DNA from: Aquibium sp. A9E412
GTDB taxonomy: Bacteria > Pseudomonadota > Alphaproteobacteria > Rhizobiales > Rhizobiaceae
Assembly: GCF_030398335.1 (NCBI RefSeq)
Contig: NZ_JAOAOP010000011.1
Span: 1-64,000, forward strand
Direction: 5' to 3'
DNA length: 64,000 nucleotides
A program made the translations under genes and the position numbers. This document shows positions 43,854 through 58,002 of this stretch, in pieces (the stretch's first letter is position 1; each line of letters opens with the position of its first letter). Under the pieces are notes generated by a model. The model saw only the letters and a list, made by a program, of their open reading frames with translations. It ran no database searches and had not been told where the DNA came from.

Positions 43854-44774
43854 TCACGCATGCGCCGAGAACAGGCCCTGCGGCCTGACGGCGAGGATCA
43901 GCGCCATGACGACGTAGATCAGCATCGAGGCGAGCGCCGCGCCGACGCCGGCCGCCGCCGACGGCTCCATCACCAGGCCGAAGGCGGCCGGCAGCAGGAA
44001 GCGGCCGAGCGTGTCGGTGACGCCGACCAGGATCGAGCCGACCAGCGCGCCCTTGATCGAGCCGATGCCGCCGATGACGATGACCACGAAGGCGAGGATG
44101 AGCACCGGCTCGCCCATGCCGACCTGCACCGACTGCAGCGCGCCGACCATGGCGCCGGCGAGCCCGGCGAGCGCCGCGCCGAGCGCGAAGACCAGTGTGT
44201 AGAGCGTGCGGATGTCGACGCCGAGCGCGCCGATCATCTCGCGGTCGGATTCGCCGGCGCGGATGCGCATGCCGAGCCGCGTGCGGCCGATCAGCAGGTA
44301 GAGGCCGACGGCGACGAGGATGCCGACGCCGATCACCGCCAGCCGGTAGACCGGATACTGCGCGCCGCCCGGCAGGTGCACGGCGCCCGACAGCAGGGCG
44401 GGAATGTCGAGATAGAGCGGGAACGAGCCGAACACCCAGCGCGTGCCTTCCGAGAAGATCAGGATCAGCGCGAAGGTGGCGAGCACCTGGTCGAGATGGT
44501 CGCGGTCGTAGAGCCGCCGGATGACGAGGATCTCGATGACCGCGCCGGCCGCCGCCGCCGCCGCCAGGCTGGCCGCGAGCCCGAGCCAGAACGAGCCGGT
44601 CGCCGCCGCGACCGAGGCGCAGGCGAAGGCGCCGACCATGAACAGCGAGCCGTGCGCCAGGTTGATGAGCCCCATGACGCCGAAGATCAGCGTCAGGCCG
44701 GCGGCCATCAGGAACAGCATGACGCCGAACTGCAGGCCGTTGAGAAGCTGCTCTATGAAGAGGGCAAGGGACAA
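43854..44774 (-). CDS. livH: Branched-chain-type ABC transporter permease LivH (TTG start)
   Basis: Inner-membrane permease of 306 aa. The N terminus LFIEQLLNGLQFGV followed by LTLIFGVMGLINLAHGS is the standard LivH opening, and MRIRAGESDREMIGALGVD is the EAA-like loop. The only start that includes this opening is a TTG at 44774, since an in-frame stop lies six codons upstream and the next ATG is at residue 18. With no strong ribosome site, expression may be low or depend on translation of livK. A hairpin precedes the gene. Confidence 0.9.
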   Translation of the reverse strand: MSLALFIEQLLNGLQFGVMLFLMAAGLTLIFGVMGLINLAHGSLFMVGAFACASVAAATGSFWLGLAASLAAAAAAGAVIEILVIRRLYDRDHLDQVLATFALILIFSEGTRWVFGSFPLYLDIPALLSGAVHLPGGAQYPVYRLAVIGVGILVAVGLYLLIGRTRLGMRIRAGESDREMIGALGVDIRTLYTLVFALGAALAGLAGAMVGALQSVQVGMGEPVLILAFVVIVIGGIGSIKGALVGSILVGVTDTLGRFLLPAAFGLVMEPSAAAGVGAALASMLIYVVMALILAVRPQGLFSAHA

Positions 44775-44895
44775 GGGCGGTTCCGGTTCTCAGGGTGTCG
44801 GGCGGTGCCTTGGCCGGGCTGGCGGCATGCAGGGCATCGGGCGGGCGCGGCCGGCGCGCCGCGGCGCGCGGGGCGCCGCGGCACGGCTGGCGTGC

Positions 44896-44926
44896 GGCGC
44901 CGCCCGCCCGCAAGGCAGGCGGCGCC
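44896..44926 (-). promoter_or_regulatory. GC hairpin between livK and livH
   Basis: GGCGCCGCC (44896-44904) and GGCGGCGCC (44918-44926) pair perfectly across a 13-base loop just after the binding-protein gene, within a 167-base gap. It probably sets binding protein above permease expression. No other signal is evident in the gap. Confidence 0.45.
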
Positions 44927-44941
44927 GTCGGACCGCGTGGC

Positions 44942-46078
44942 CTACATGTTGCACTCGGAGGCGTAGGCGTCCTCGTGGTCGGTGAAGGCGGTGCCGACGA
45001 TGCTGTTGGTCAGCGTGCCGTCGACCTTCACCACCTCGCGGACGTAGAAGTCCTGGATCGGGTGGTTGTTGGTGTTGAACCGGAAGTTGCCGCGCACCGA
45101 CTCGAAGTCGGCTTCCTTCAGCGCGGCGCGGAATGCCTCCTTGTCCTCGACGCTCGCCTTCCCGGCGGCCGACAGGATCAGGTTCGCCGTGTCGTAGGCC
45201 TGCGCGGCGTAGACCGAGGGCAGCCGGTCATAGGCCTCCTGGAAGGCCGCGACGAAGGCCTTGTTGGCCTCGTTGTCGAGATCGGGCGCCCAGGAGGCGG
45301 TGTTCTTGACGCCGAGCGCGGCGTCGCCGATCGCCGGCAGCACGTCCTGGCTGAACGAGAAGGCGGGGCCGAGCAGCGGCAGGTCGACGCCGGACTGGGC
45401 GTACTGCTTGGTGAAGGCGATGCCCATGCCGCCGGGCAGGAAGATGAACACCGAATCCGCCCCCGAGGCACGGATCTGGGCGATCTCGGCGGCGTAGTCG
45501 GTCTGGCCGAGCTTGGTGTAGACCTCGCCGGCGAGGTCGCCCTCGTAGAAGCGCTTGAAGCCGGTCAGCGAATCCTGGCCGGCCGGGTAGTTGGGCGCCA
45601 TGATGAAGGTCTTCTTGAACTCCTCGTTGGCGGCCTTGCCCATCGCCTCGTGGAAATTGTCGTTCTGGTAGGCGACGTTGAAGTAGTTCGGGCTGCAGCC
45701 GGCACCGGCCAGCGCCGACGGGCCGGCATTGACCGACAGGTAGATGATGTCCTGCGCCGTCACCGACGGCACGACGGCCATCGCCAGGTTCGACCAGATG
45801 ATGCCGGTCATCAGGTCGACCTTGTCGCTCTGCACCATCTTGTCGGCGATCTGCACGGCAAGCTCCGGCTTGCGCGCGTCGTCCTCGATCACCACCTCGA
45901 TCTCGTCGTTGCCGGCCTGCTCGATGGCCAGCATGAAGCCGTCGCGCGCGTCGATGCCGAGCCCGGCGCCGCCGCCCGACAGCGTGGTGATCATGCCGAT
46001 CTTGACCGGCTCTGCGACGGCCGTGCCGGCGAATGCCACGGACAGGCCGAGCAGGCCTGCCGAAAGGATCGTCTTCAT
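44942..46078 (-). CDS. ABC transporter periplasmic substrate-binding protein (LivK-like)
   Basis: Periplasmic receptor of 378 aa with a signal peptide (cut at AVA-EP, residue 22) and a Peripla_BP_6 body: VKIGMITTLSGGGAGLGIDARDGFMLAIEQ is the opening segment type, with AAEIAQIRASGADSVFIFLPG and LGVKNTASWAPD further on. GGGAGAG precedes the ATG. Family members in aromatic clusters bind aromatic acids as well as amino acids, so tryptophan, kynurenine or anthranilate are candidates here. It follows kynA by 70 bases. Confidence 0.9.
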   Translation of the reverse strand: MKTILSAGLLGLSVAFAGTAVAEPVKIGMITTLSGGGAGLGIDARDGFMLAIEQAGNDEIEVVIEDDARKPELAVQIADKMVQSDKVDLMTGIIWSNLAMAVVPSVTAQDIIYLSVNAGPSALAGAGCSPNYFNVAYQNDNFHEAMGKAANEEFKKTFIMAPNYPAGQDSLTGFKRFYEGDLAGEVYTKLGQTDYAAEIAQIRASGADSVFIFLPGGMGIAFTKQYAQSGVDLPLLGPAFSFSQDVLPAIGDAALGVKNTASWAPDLDNEANKAFVAAFQEAYDRLPSVYAAQAYDTANLILSAAGKASVEDKEAFRAALKEADFESVRGNFRFNTNNHPIQDFYVREVVKVDGTLTNSIVGTAFTDHEDAYASECNM

Positions 46079-46148
46079 CGCGTTCTCTCCCTCTTTCCGG
46101 TTCCGTTTTTTGCGCGGCCGGCGGGTGTGCCCCGCCGGACCGCCTTCT

Positions 46149-46988
46149 TCAAAGCTCCGTGCGCAGGTGCCAGAGTTCGGGGAACAGTTCCACATCCAGC
46201 ATCTTTCGCAAGTAGGAAACGCCGGACGTGCCGCCCGTGCCGCGTTTCAACCCGATGATGCGCTCCACCGTGGTGACGTGGTTGAAGCGCCAGCGGCGGA
46301 AGTAGTCCTCGAAATCGACCAGCTTCTCGGCCAGCTCGTAGAGCGCCCAGTGCCGCTCCGGCGCCTGGTAGACCGTCGTCCAGGCCGCCTGCACCGCGGC
46401 GCTCGGCGCCCGCTTCGCGCGCCAGTCGGTGCGAGCGGCCTCCGCGCCGACGTCGAAGCCCTGGCGCGCCAGCAGCCGGATCGCCTCGTCGTAGAGGCTC
46501 GGTTCGGCGAGGATCGCCTCGAGCCGCGCCGTGATCGCCGGGTCGTGCGCGTGCGGCTTCAGCATCGCCAGGTTGCGGTTGCCGGCGAGAAACTCGATCG
46601 CCCGGTACTGCCACGACTGGAAGCCGGACGACTGGCCGAGCGCGTCGCGGAAGCGCGTGTACTCGCTCGGCGTCATCGTGCGCAGCACGTCCCAGGCGCT
46701 GTTGAGCTGCTCGAAGATGCGCGCCACCCGCGTCAGCATCTTGAACGCCGGGCGCAGGTCGTCGGCCGCGATCAGGCCGCGCGCCGAGACGATCTCGCGG
46801 ATGGCGAGCTTCATCCACAGCTCCGAGGTCTGGTGCTGGACGATGAACAGCAGCTCGTCATGCGCGTCCGACAGCGGCGACTGCGCGTCGAGCACGCGGT
46901 CGAGGCGCAGATACTCGCTGTAGGACATCGGCGGCCGCACGGCGGCGGCCGCTTCGCCCTCGTCGTCGCGGCGCTCGTGCTCGCTCAT
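46149..46988 (-). CDS. kynA: Tryptophan 2,3-dioxygenase KynA
   Basis: Heme enzyme, 279 aa, that opens the indole ring of L-tryptophan to N-formylkynurenine using O2. Substrate-pocket and heme-binding segments are present: [38 protein letters not shown] (the fatty Tyr/Arg region) and [12 protein letters not shown], whose His is the axial heme ligand, followed by [17 protein letters not shown]. The ATG at 46988 overlaps the kynU stop by 4 bases. Confidence 0.97.
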   Translation of the reverse strand: MSEHERRDDEGEAAAAVRPPMSYSEYLRLDRVLDAQSPLSDAHDELLFIVQHQTSELWMKLAIREIVSARGLIAADDLRPAFKMLTRVARIFEQLNSAWDVLRTMTPSEYTRFRDALGQSSGFQSWQYRAIEFLAGNRNLAMLKPHAHDPAITARLEAILAEPSLYDEAIRLLARQGFDVGAEAARTDWRAKRAPSAAVQAAWTTVYQAPERHWALYELAEKLVDFEDYFRRWRFNHVTTVERIIGLKRGTGGTSGVSYLRKMLDVELFPELWHLRTEL

Positions 46989-48187
46989 GTCACCTTGGCC
47001 CGTGTCCGGAACTGCGGTTGCCGCCAGCGCTCCTCGCCCAGGACGCGCTCCAGCCGCTCCGCCGCCGTCACCACGTCCTCCTCGCCGACGTAGAGCGGCG
47101 CGAAGCCGAAGCGCATGATGTCGGGCGCGCGGAAGTCGCCGATCACGCCGTCGGCGATCAGCGCCTGCATGGCGGCATAGCCCTCGGCGAAGCGGAAGGA
47201 GACCTGCGAGCCGCGCGCGGCCGGATCGCGCGGCGAGGCGAGCGCGAGCGCGGGGCAGCGCGCCTCGACCTCGGCGATGAAGCGCTCCGACAGCGCGATC
47301 GAGCGCTGGCGCACCGTCTCCATGGCGATGCCGTCCCAGATGTCGAGCGCGGCGTCGAGCGCGCTCATCGACAGGATCGGCGGCGTGCCGACCAGCATGC
47401 GCTCGACGCCCGCCGCCGGCCGGTAGCCGGTCTCGAAGGCGAACGGCGCGGCATGGCCCATCCAGCCGCCCGGCGCCGGGCTGACGCGCTCGGCGAGATC
47501 CGGCCGGACATAGAGGAAGGCCGGCGCGCCGGGCCCGCCGTTGAGATATTTGTAGCCGCAGCCGACGGCGAAGTCGGCGCCGGCCGCCGTCAGGTCGATC
47601 GGCAGCGCGCCGGCCGAATGGGCGAGGTCCCAGATGGTCAGCGCCCCGGCGTCGTGCGCCCGGCGCGTCAGCGCGGCCATGTCGTGCCGCCGCCCGGTGC
47701 GGTAGTCGACCTCCGTCAGCATGAGGACGGCGACGCGTGCGTCGATCGCCTCGGCCACCGCCTCCGGCGCGACGATCCTGAGCGCATGGCCGCGGCCGAG
47801 CGCGGCCGCCGCCGTCTCCGCGACATAGAGGTCGGTCGGGAAGTTGCCGCTGTCCGACAGGATCACCGTGCGCTCGCCGGCCATCGCCAGGGCCGCCGTC
47901 AGCACCTTGTAGAGGTTCATCGAGGTGGAATCGCCGGCGACCACGGAGCCCGCCGGCGCGCCGACCAGGCGGGCGATCTTGTCGCCCACCGTGCGCGGCA
48001 GGTCGATCCAGTTCGCCTCGTTCCAGCCGCGGATCAGCATCCCGCCCCACTCCGCCTCGACGGCGCGGGCGACGCGGGCGCGCGCGGCATGGCTGAGCGG
48101 GCCGAGCGAGTTGCCGTCGAGATAGATCACGCCGTCGGGCAGCGCGAACTGCCGGCGCGTCGCCAGGAAGGGGTCGTGCGCGGTCAT
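46985..48187 (-). CDS. kynU: Kynureninase KynU
   Basis: PLP-dependent hydrolase of 400 aa that splits kynurenine into anthranilate and alanine. [11 protein letters not shown] near the N terminus, [25 protein letters not shown] and [16 protein letters not shown] are conserved; the Lys in GYKYLNGG holds PLP. The start at 48187 follows the ligase gene by 86 bases of GC-rich sequence with no clear signal. Confidence 0.97.
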   Translation of the reverse strand: MTAHDPFLATRRQFALPDGVIYLDGNSLGPLSHAARARVARAVEAEWGGMLIRGWNEANWIDLPRTVGDKIARLVGAPAGSVVAGDSTSMNLYKVLTAALAMAGERTVILSDSGNFPTDLYVAETAAAALGRGHALRIVAPEAVAEAIDARVAVLMLTEVDYRTGRRHDMAALTRRAHDAGALTIWDLAHSAGALPIDLTAAGADFAVGCGYKYLNGGPGAPAFLYVRPDLAERVSPAPGGWMGHAAPFAFETGYRPAAGVERMLVGTPPILSMSALDAALDIWDGIAMETVRQRSIALSERFIAEVEARCPALALASPRDPAARGSQVSFRFAEGYAAMQALIADGVIGDFRAPDIMRFGFAPLYVGEEDVVTAAERLERVLGEERWRQPQFRTRAKVT

Positions 48188-48273
48188 GCGGCCGCTCCGT
48201 CGCCTGCGGCGCCGGGCCGGCTGCCGCGCGCGTGCAGGGCGAGGGCGGGCGCGTCTCTGCCGGGGCGCATCGC

Positions 48274-49895
48274 TCAGGCGTCCTCGCGCAGCCGGAAGCG
48301 CTGCACCTTGCCGGTCTGCGTCTTGGGCAGCGCGTCGATGAAGCGCACCGAGCGCGGATACTTGTACGGCGCGATGGTCGCCTTGACGTGGTCCTGCAGC
48401 CGCTTGACCGTGGCGGCGTCGCGCGCCACGCCGTCGACCAGCACGACATGCGCCTCGACGATCTGGCCGCGCTCCTCGTCGGGCACGCCGACCACCGCGC
48501 ATTCCAGCACCTCGGCATGCGACAGCAGCGCCGCCTCCACCTCAGGGCCGGCGATGTTGTAGCCCGACGACAGGATCATGTCGTCGGAGCGCGCCGCGAA
48601 ATGGAAGCGGCCCGCCTCGTCCTGCACGAAGGTGTCGCCGGTCAGGTTCCAGCCGTCGCGCACGTAGTCGCGCTGGCGTGGGTCGGCGAGATAGCGGCAG
48701 CCGGTCGGCCCGCGCACGGCGAGCCGGCCGACGCTGCCGCGCGGCACCTCGTTCATGTCGGCGTCGACGACGCGCGCCTCGTAGCCGGTGACCGGCCGGC
48801 CGGTGGTCGCCGGCGCCATGTCGTCGAGCCGGTTGGTGATGAAGATGTGCAGCATCTCGGTCGCGCCGATGCCGTCGAGGATCGGCTTGCCGGTCTTTTG
48901 CGTCCACTCCTCGAAGACCGGCGCCGGCAGCGTCTCGCCGGCCGACACCGCGACGCGCAGCGACGACAGGTCGGCGCCCTCGTCCATCGCCTTGAGCATG
49001 GCGCGGTAGGCGGTCGGCGCGGTGAACGAGACGGTCGCGCGGTAGGTCTCGATGATGTCGATCATGTTCGGCGGCGAGGCGTTCTCGAGCAGCGTCGCCG
49101 CCGCGCCGAAGCGCAGCGGGAAGACGGCCAGGCCGCCCAGGCCGAAGGTGAAGGCGAGCGGCGGCGAGCCGACGAACACGTCCTCCGGCGTCACCTGCAG
49201 CACCTCTCGGGCGTAGCCGTCGGCGATGATCAGGATGTCGCGGTGGAAGTGCATCGTCGCCTTGGGCACGCCCGTCGTGCCCGACGTGAAGCCGAGCAGC
49301 GCGACGTCGTCGCGGCCGGTCTTCACCGCCTCGAACTGCACCGGCTTGTTGAGCGCGACGCGGTCGAGCTCGGCGTCGAAATTGGCGGTGCCGTCGAAGC
49401 CGACGACCTGCGTCAGCGTGGCGCTGGTCTTGGCGCAGGTGACGAGCTCGTCCATCAGCCGGGTGTCGCACAGCGCCAGCGAGACCTGCGCCTTGTCGAC
49501 GATCTTGGTCAGCTCGCCGGCGCGCAGCATCGGCATGGTGTTGACCACGACCGCGCCGGCCTTGGTGGCGGCGAGCCAGCAGGCGACCATCGCCGGGTTG
49601 TTGGCCGAGCGGATCAGGATGCGGTTGCCCGGCTTGACGCCGTAATCCTCGACCAGCGCCCGGGCCAGCCGGTTGGTCCAGTCGGCGAGCTCCTTGTAGG
49701 TGCGCCGCCGGCCGTTGCCGATCAGCGCGGTGCGGTCGCCGAAGCCGCGCTCGACCAGCCGGTCGGTCAGCTCGACGCCGATGTTGACGTGCTCGGGGTA
49801 GTCGAAGCCGTCGAGCAGGAAATCGGGCCATTCCTCGCGCGGCGGCAGGTTGTCGCGCGCGAAGCTGTCGGTGTGTCCGCTGGGTCCCAGCATGC

Positions 49896-49899
<4 letters not shown>
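48274..49899 (-). CDS. 2-Aminobenzoate-CoA ligase (benzoate-CoA ligase family)
   Basis: AMP-forming ligase, 541 aa, that activates anthranilate to 2-aminobenzoyl-CoA. The phosphate loop [17 protein letters not shown] (near 190), the [11 protein letters not shown] motif (near 325), the WNLTGDTF hinge and the catalytic Lys in [11 protein letters not shown] (near 530) are intact. The start [11 protein letters not shown] is typical of the 2-aminobenzoate/benzoate-CoA ligase subfamily. The substrate call rests on this and on the adjacent kynureninase and aminobenzoyl-CoA monooxygenase. It overlaps the acyl-CoA dehydrogenase gene by 4 bases. Confidence 0.9.
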
Positions 49900-51044
<1,145 letters not shown>

Positions 51045-51103
51045 CGGCGGGCTTCCCGCGGCCTGCCGGCGGTGCCGGCGTCTGCGTCGTCGGCGCCATC
51101 GCC

Positions 51104-51912
<809 letters not shown>

Positions 51913-51916
<4 letters not shown>

Positions 51917-52389
51917 GGCTCTGCCTCCCAGTTGCTTCTGAAGCTCTTCAGCATGGCCGAGAGCTGCCGCGCGTCGGCCTCGCCGACGCCGGCCAGAAGC
52001 TCGTCGATCCACTGCTCGTGCGCGCCGGCCATCGCCTCGAAGGCGGCCGCGCCCTCGTCCGTCAGCCGCACCACCGAGGCGCGCCGGTCGCCGTCGCGCT
52101 TGCCGCGCAGCACCAGCCCGTCGGCCACCAGGCGGTCGACGATGCCCGTCACGTTGCCGTTCGACACCAGCAGGAAGCGCGACAGGTCGCTCATGCCCAT
52201 GCCGTCGGGCCGGCGATAGAGCGCCGACAGGACGTCGAAGCGCGGCAGCGTGGTGCCGAAACCCGATTTCAGCCGCTCGCGCAGCTCCGATTCGACCATG
52301 CGCGTGGCGCGCAGGATGCGCAGCCACAGCCTGAGCCGCTCCTTGCTGGCGCGGTCCTCGAGCGGCGCGGCCGACGGCGCGGTCACCAT
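51913..52389 (-). CDS. MarR-family transcriptional regulator
   Basis: Winged-helix regulator of 158 aa. The DNA-binding part spans about 45-115 ([30 protein letters not shown], then [18 protein letters not shown] and the wing [14 protein letters not shown]). Embedded inside the operon between the SDR and hydratase genes, it is the obvious pathway regulator, probably released by an aromatic acid or its CoA ester. A GTG one codon after the ATG would give the usual 4-base overlap. The likely operator is near 55500. Confidence 0.9.
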
Positions 52390-53137
52390 GTCTCGCCCCC
52401 CGACACCGAGATCGCCTGGCCGGTGATCGAGGCGGCGCCGTCGCCGGCCAGCCACAGCACCGCGTCGGCCACCTCCGCGGGCTGCACGAAGCGGCCCTGC
52501 GGGTTCGATGCCATCAGGCTGGCGCGCGCCTCCTCCGCGCTGCGCCCGGTGGTCTCGACGATGCGCGCCACCGAGCTGGCCAGGAGCTCGGTCTCGACGA
52601 AGCCCGGACACACCGCGTTGACGGTGAGGCCGCGGGTGGCGAACTCGGCGGCGAGCGCGCGGGCGAGGCCGACGACGCCGTGCTTGGCCGCGACATAGGC
52701 GGCGACGTAGGGATAGCCCTTGAGCCCGGCGGTCGAGGCGACGAGGACGATGCGGCCGTGCCGCCGCCTGGCCATGCCCGGCAGCGCCGGCCGCACGGTG
52801 AGGAAGGCGCCCGTCAGGTTGACGTCGAGCATGCGGCGCCAGTCGTCGAGGCCGGTGCGGTGCGCCGGCGCGCTGTGCGCGGCGCCGGCATTGGCCACCA
52901 CGATGTCGAACGGGCCGCGCGCCGCCTCGGCGGTCTCGTAGAGCGCGGCCACCGAGGCCTCGTCGGTGACGTCGGCGACGAGGCCGTGGATCGCCGCGTG
53001 CGAGGCGGCCACGGCGTCGAGCGCGTCGGCCCGGCGGCCGCAGATGGTGACGGCGTGGCCGGCTTCGGCGAGCGCCCGCGCGACCGCCGCGCCGACGCCC
53101 GAGCCGCCGCCCGTCACCAGCGCGTGGCGCTGTCCCG

Positions 53138-53141
<4 letters not shown>
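52383..53141 (-). CDS. Short-chain dehydrogenase/reductase
   Basis: NAD(P)-dependent oxidoreductase, 252 aa, classical SDR. The cofactor loop [11 protein letters not shown] motif (VVANAGAA), catalytic Ser in VASTAG and YxxxK (YVAAK) are in order. It starts at a GTG that overlaps the stop of the large monooxygenase (GTGA). In context it probably oxidises or reduces a hydroxy-CoA intermediate of the ring-reduction pathway. Confidence 0.92.
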
Positions 53142-55429
<2,288 letters not shown>

Positions 55430-55499
55430 GCGTGGCTCCTTCTCCTCCCGCGCCCGGCATGTGCCGGGACAGGCTTGAGCATCGCACCGAAGCCGGTAT

Positions 55500-55523
55500 A
55501 TTTCAAGCATGAAGTTTCAAGGT
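55500..55523. promoter_or_regulatory. Candidate MarR operator between the monooxygenase and arylformamidase genes
   Basis: TTTCAAGCATGAAG (55501-55514) has TTCA/TGAA arms, and a further TTTCAA follows at 55515-55520. On the minus strand this gives CTTGAA twice, with TATACC just downstream, so the site overlaps a probable -35/-10 region of the monooxygenase operon. It is an AT-rich island in a GC-rich gap. Binding by the MarR protein of the operon is inferred from location. Confidence 0.4.
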
Positions 55524-55622
55524 TAAAGCATTTTCCGGATCGGCGGCGGCCGGTGCTCTGGCCCGCCGCGCGTCGGCCGGCTATGCCTGGCGCCGCGCTG
55601 CCAGCTTGAGGGAGGACGAGCG

Positions 55623-56456
55623 ATGATGATCCACCATGCGGTCGCCGACTGGGACGACGCCTATGCCAACGCGCCCAACATTCCCGGCGGCGAGCGCTGG
55701 CCCGAGGCCTGGGTGGCGCCGGCCGCGCGCTACCGCGAGCGGCTGGCGGCGGCCGGCCGCGCGGTGCTCGACGTCGCCTACGGGCCGGGCGCGCGCAACC
55801 GCTACGACCTGTTCCTGCCCGAGGCCGCGCCGCGCGGCCTCGTCGTGTTCATCCATGGCGGCTTCTGGCACCGGCTCGACAAGAGCTTCTGGTCGCACCT
55901 CGCCGCCGGCCCGGTCGACAGCGGCTATGCGGTGGCGATGCCGGCCTACACGCTGTGCCCCGACATCCGCATCGCCGGCATCACCGCCGAGATCGGCCGC
56001 GCCGTCGCCGCGGCCGCCGAGCGCGTCGACGGGCCGCTCTTCCTGACCGGCCATTCGGCCGGCGGCCATCTCGCCACGCGGCTGGTGTCGGACACCACGC
56101 CGCTCGCCGCGCCGGTGCGCCGCCGCGTCGCCCACACCGTGTCGATCTCCGGCGTGCACGATCTGCGGCCGCTGATGGCGACGGCGATGAACGCCACGCT
56201 GCGCATCGACGCGGCGGAGGCGCGCGCCGAGAGCCCGGCGCTGCTCGGCGTCGAGCCGGGCACGCGGCTGACCTGCTGGGTCGGCCAGGCCGAGCGCGCC
56301 GAGTTCGTGCGCCAGAACGCGCTGCTCGCCAATGCGTGGACCGGGCTCGGCGCGCGCACCGCCGCCCATGCCGAGCCGGACCGCCACCATTTCGACGTGA
56401 TCGACGGGCTGGCCGACGCCCGTCACCCGCTGACCCGCACCCTGTTGACAGCCTGA
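55623..56456 (+). CDS. Arylformamidase (kynurenine formamidase, alpha/beta-hydrolase type)
   Basis: Hydrolase of 277 aa likely to convert N-formylkynurenine to kynurenine and formate. The oxyanion motif HGGFW (near 78) is the HGGxW typical of AFMID-type formamidases; the nucleophile Ser is in GHSAGG (near 145), and the acid/base pair is probably the Asp/His around EPDRHHF (near 260). It is not the metal-dependent KynB fold. It supplies the step missing between kynA and kynU in the divergent operon. GGGAGGACGAG precedes the ATG; a second ATG follows at once. Confidence 0.88.
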   Translation: MMIHHAVADWDDAYANAPNIPGGERWPEAWVAPAARYRERLAAAGRAVLDVAYGPGARNRYDLFLPEAAPRGLVVFIHGGFWHRLDKSFWSHLAAGPVDSGYAVAMPAYTLCPDIRIAGITAEIGRAVAAAAERVDGPLFLTGHSAGGHLATRLVSDTTPLAAPVRRRVAHTVSISGVHDLRPLMATAMNATLRIDAAEARAESPALLGVEPGTRLTCWVGQAERAEFVRQNALLANAWTGLGARTAAHAEPDRHHFDVIDGLADARHPLTRTLLTA

Positions 56457-56522
56457 CCGGCCGCGTCGAAGGTCGCGCCCGAACGCGGCGCGTCGCCCGA
56501 CGCGGGAGCCGAAGGAACCGCC

Positions 56523-56759
56523 ATGAGACCCGTCTTCGTGCAGTTGCAATGCCAGCCCGGCCGCACCTACGAGGTGGCCGACGTCCTGTTCGAGCGCGAG
56601 ATCGCCTCCGAGCTCTACTCGACCAGCGGCGACTACGACCTGTTGATGAAGATCTACATCGAGGACGGCGTCGACATCGGCAAGTTCATCAACGACAACG
56701 TCGCCAACGTGCCGGGCATCATCCGCTCGCTGACCACGCTGACCTTCAAGGCGTTCTGA
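56523..56759 (+). CDS. Stand-alone Lrp/AsnC ligand-binding (RAM) domain protein
   Basis: Tiny protein of 78 aa that is only the C-terminal RAM domain of Lrp-family regulators: VFVQLQCQPG at the start, EIASELYSTSGDYDLLMKIYI in the centre and GIIRSLTTLTFKAF at the end. There is no DNA-binding domain. Such proteins bind amino acids and can assemble with full-length Lrp relatives. Placed 66 bases after the arylformamidase with AAGGA upstream, it may sense an amino acid such as tryptophan. Confidence 0.85.
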   Translation: MRPVFVQLQCQPGRTYEVADVLFEREIASELYSTSGDYDLLMKIYIEDGVDIGKFINDNVANVPGIIRSLTTLTFKAF

Positions 56760-56890
56760 GCCGCCGCGGCGGCGCCGGCCCGGCCGTCCGCCGCCGGGTG
56801 CCGCCGCCTTGACAGGGCGCCGGGTGCGTCGTCATGTGCGCCGGACCGCGGCGCCGCCCGCCCGGCCCGCAGCCCTTCCGGAGTCCGCCC

Positions 56891-57838
56891 ATGCCGCTCA
56901 GCGTCGCCGTCCAGATGAATCACGTCTCCACCGTCGCGATCGGCGGCGACACCACCTTCGCGCTGTGCCTGGAGGCGCAGCGCCGCGGCCACCGGCTGTG
57001 GCACTACACGCCCGACGAGCTGTCGCTGAGCGCCGGCCGGGTGGTGGCGACGGCCCAGCCGCTCGCCGTGCGCGACACCGCCGGCGACCACTACACTCTG
57101 GGCGCCGCCGAGCGGCTCGACCTCGCCGACCTCGACGCGGTGCTGTTGCGCCAGGACCCGCCCTTCGACATGAACTACATCACGACGACGCACCTGCTGG
57201 AGCGCATCCACCCCGGCACGCTGGTCGTCAACGACCCGGCCTGGGTGCGCAACAGCCCGGAGAAGCTGTTCGTGCTCGACTACCCGCAGTTCATGCCCGA
57301 GACGCTGATCACCCGCGACCCGACCGAGGTCGACGCCTTCCGCCGCGCGCACGGCGACATCATCGTCAAGCCGCTCTACGGCAATGGCGGCGCCGGCATC
57401 TTCCACCTGCAGCAGGCCGACCGCAATCTCGCCTCGCTGCTCGAGATGTTCGCCCAGGCCTTCCGCGAGCCGTTCATCGTGCAGCGCTATCTCGACGCCG
57501 TGCGCGCCGGCGACAAGCGCATCATCCTGGTCGACGGCGAGCCGGTCGGCGCCATCAACCGGGTGCCGGCCGAGCACGATTCGCGCTCCAACATGCATGT
57601 CGGCGGCCGCGCCGAGCCGGCCGACATCTCCGAGCGCGAGCGCGAGATCTGCGCCGCGCTGGCGCCCGAGCTCAAGGCGCGCGGCTTCCTGCTGGTCGGC
57701 ATCGACGTGATCGGCGGGCTTCTGACCGAGATCAACGTCACCTCGCCGACCGGCGTGCGCGAGGTCGCCCGCTTCGGCGGCGCCGACATCGCGGCGCTGT
57801 TCTGGGACGCGGTGGAGGCGCGCCGGGCCGCCGGCTGA
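56891..57838 (+). CDS. gshB: Glutathione synthetase GshB
   Basis: ATP-grasp ligase of 315 aa that joins gamma-glutamylcysteine and glycine. [48 protein letters not shown] (ATP loop), [22 protein letters not shown] and [14 protein letters not shown] are diagnostic. The start at 56891 gives the normal N terminus [11 protein letters not shown]; an in-frame ATG at 56834 adds unrelated Pro/Arg-rich residues. No special signals seen in the 131-base gap before it. Confidence 0.96.
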   Translation: MPLSVAVQMNHVSTVAIGGDTTFALCLEAQRRGHRLWHYTPDELSLSAGRVVATAQPLAVRDTAGDHYTLGAAERLDLADLDAVLLRQDPPFDMNYITTTHLLERIHPGTLVVNDPAWVRNSPEKLFVLDYPQFMPETLITRDPTEVDAFRRAHGDIIVKPLYGNGGAGIFHLQQADRNLASLLEMFAQAFREPFIVQRYLDAVRAGDKRIILVDGEPVGAINRVPAEHDSRSNMHVGGRAEPADISEREREICAALAPELKARGFLLVGIDVIGGLLTEINVTSPTGVREVARFGGADIAALFWDAVEARRAAG

Positions 57839-57865
57839 GGCGGCCCGCGCCGGCCGGCCGCCGCC

Positions 57866-58002
57866 TCAGAAGCTGCACGCCTGGCCGGACGCCTTGCCGT
57901 TCGAGGTGAAGTCCACGTCGCTCAGCCCGTTCCAGTCGCTGACATGCTCGTTGTTCTCCCGCGCCACGTCGTCGGGATGCGCGAAGGTCCAGCGACGGGC
58001 TC
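57866..58002 (-). pseudogene. Possible C-terminal gene remnant
   Basis: On the minus strand a 44-codon frame reads RRWTFAHPDDVARENNEH, then VSDWNGLSDVDFTSNGKAS and GQACSF before a stop at 57866. The composition looks like real protein, unlike the Arg/Pro/Ala-rich shadows around it, but a stop codon precedes it and no ATG exists in frame (only a GTG at Val10). I do not recognise the family. It may be the end of a decayed gene, or a very short GTG-started protein. Confidence 0.3.

Noticed and set aside
55524-55545. GGTTAAAGCATTTTCCGG as another dispersed repeat copy
   Set aside because: It recalls a Hyphomicrobiales repeat with GAGCATTTTCC but is too short and lacks the head and hairpin of the family seen here.
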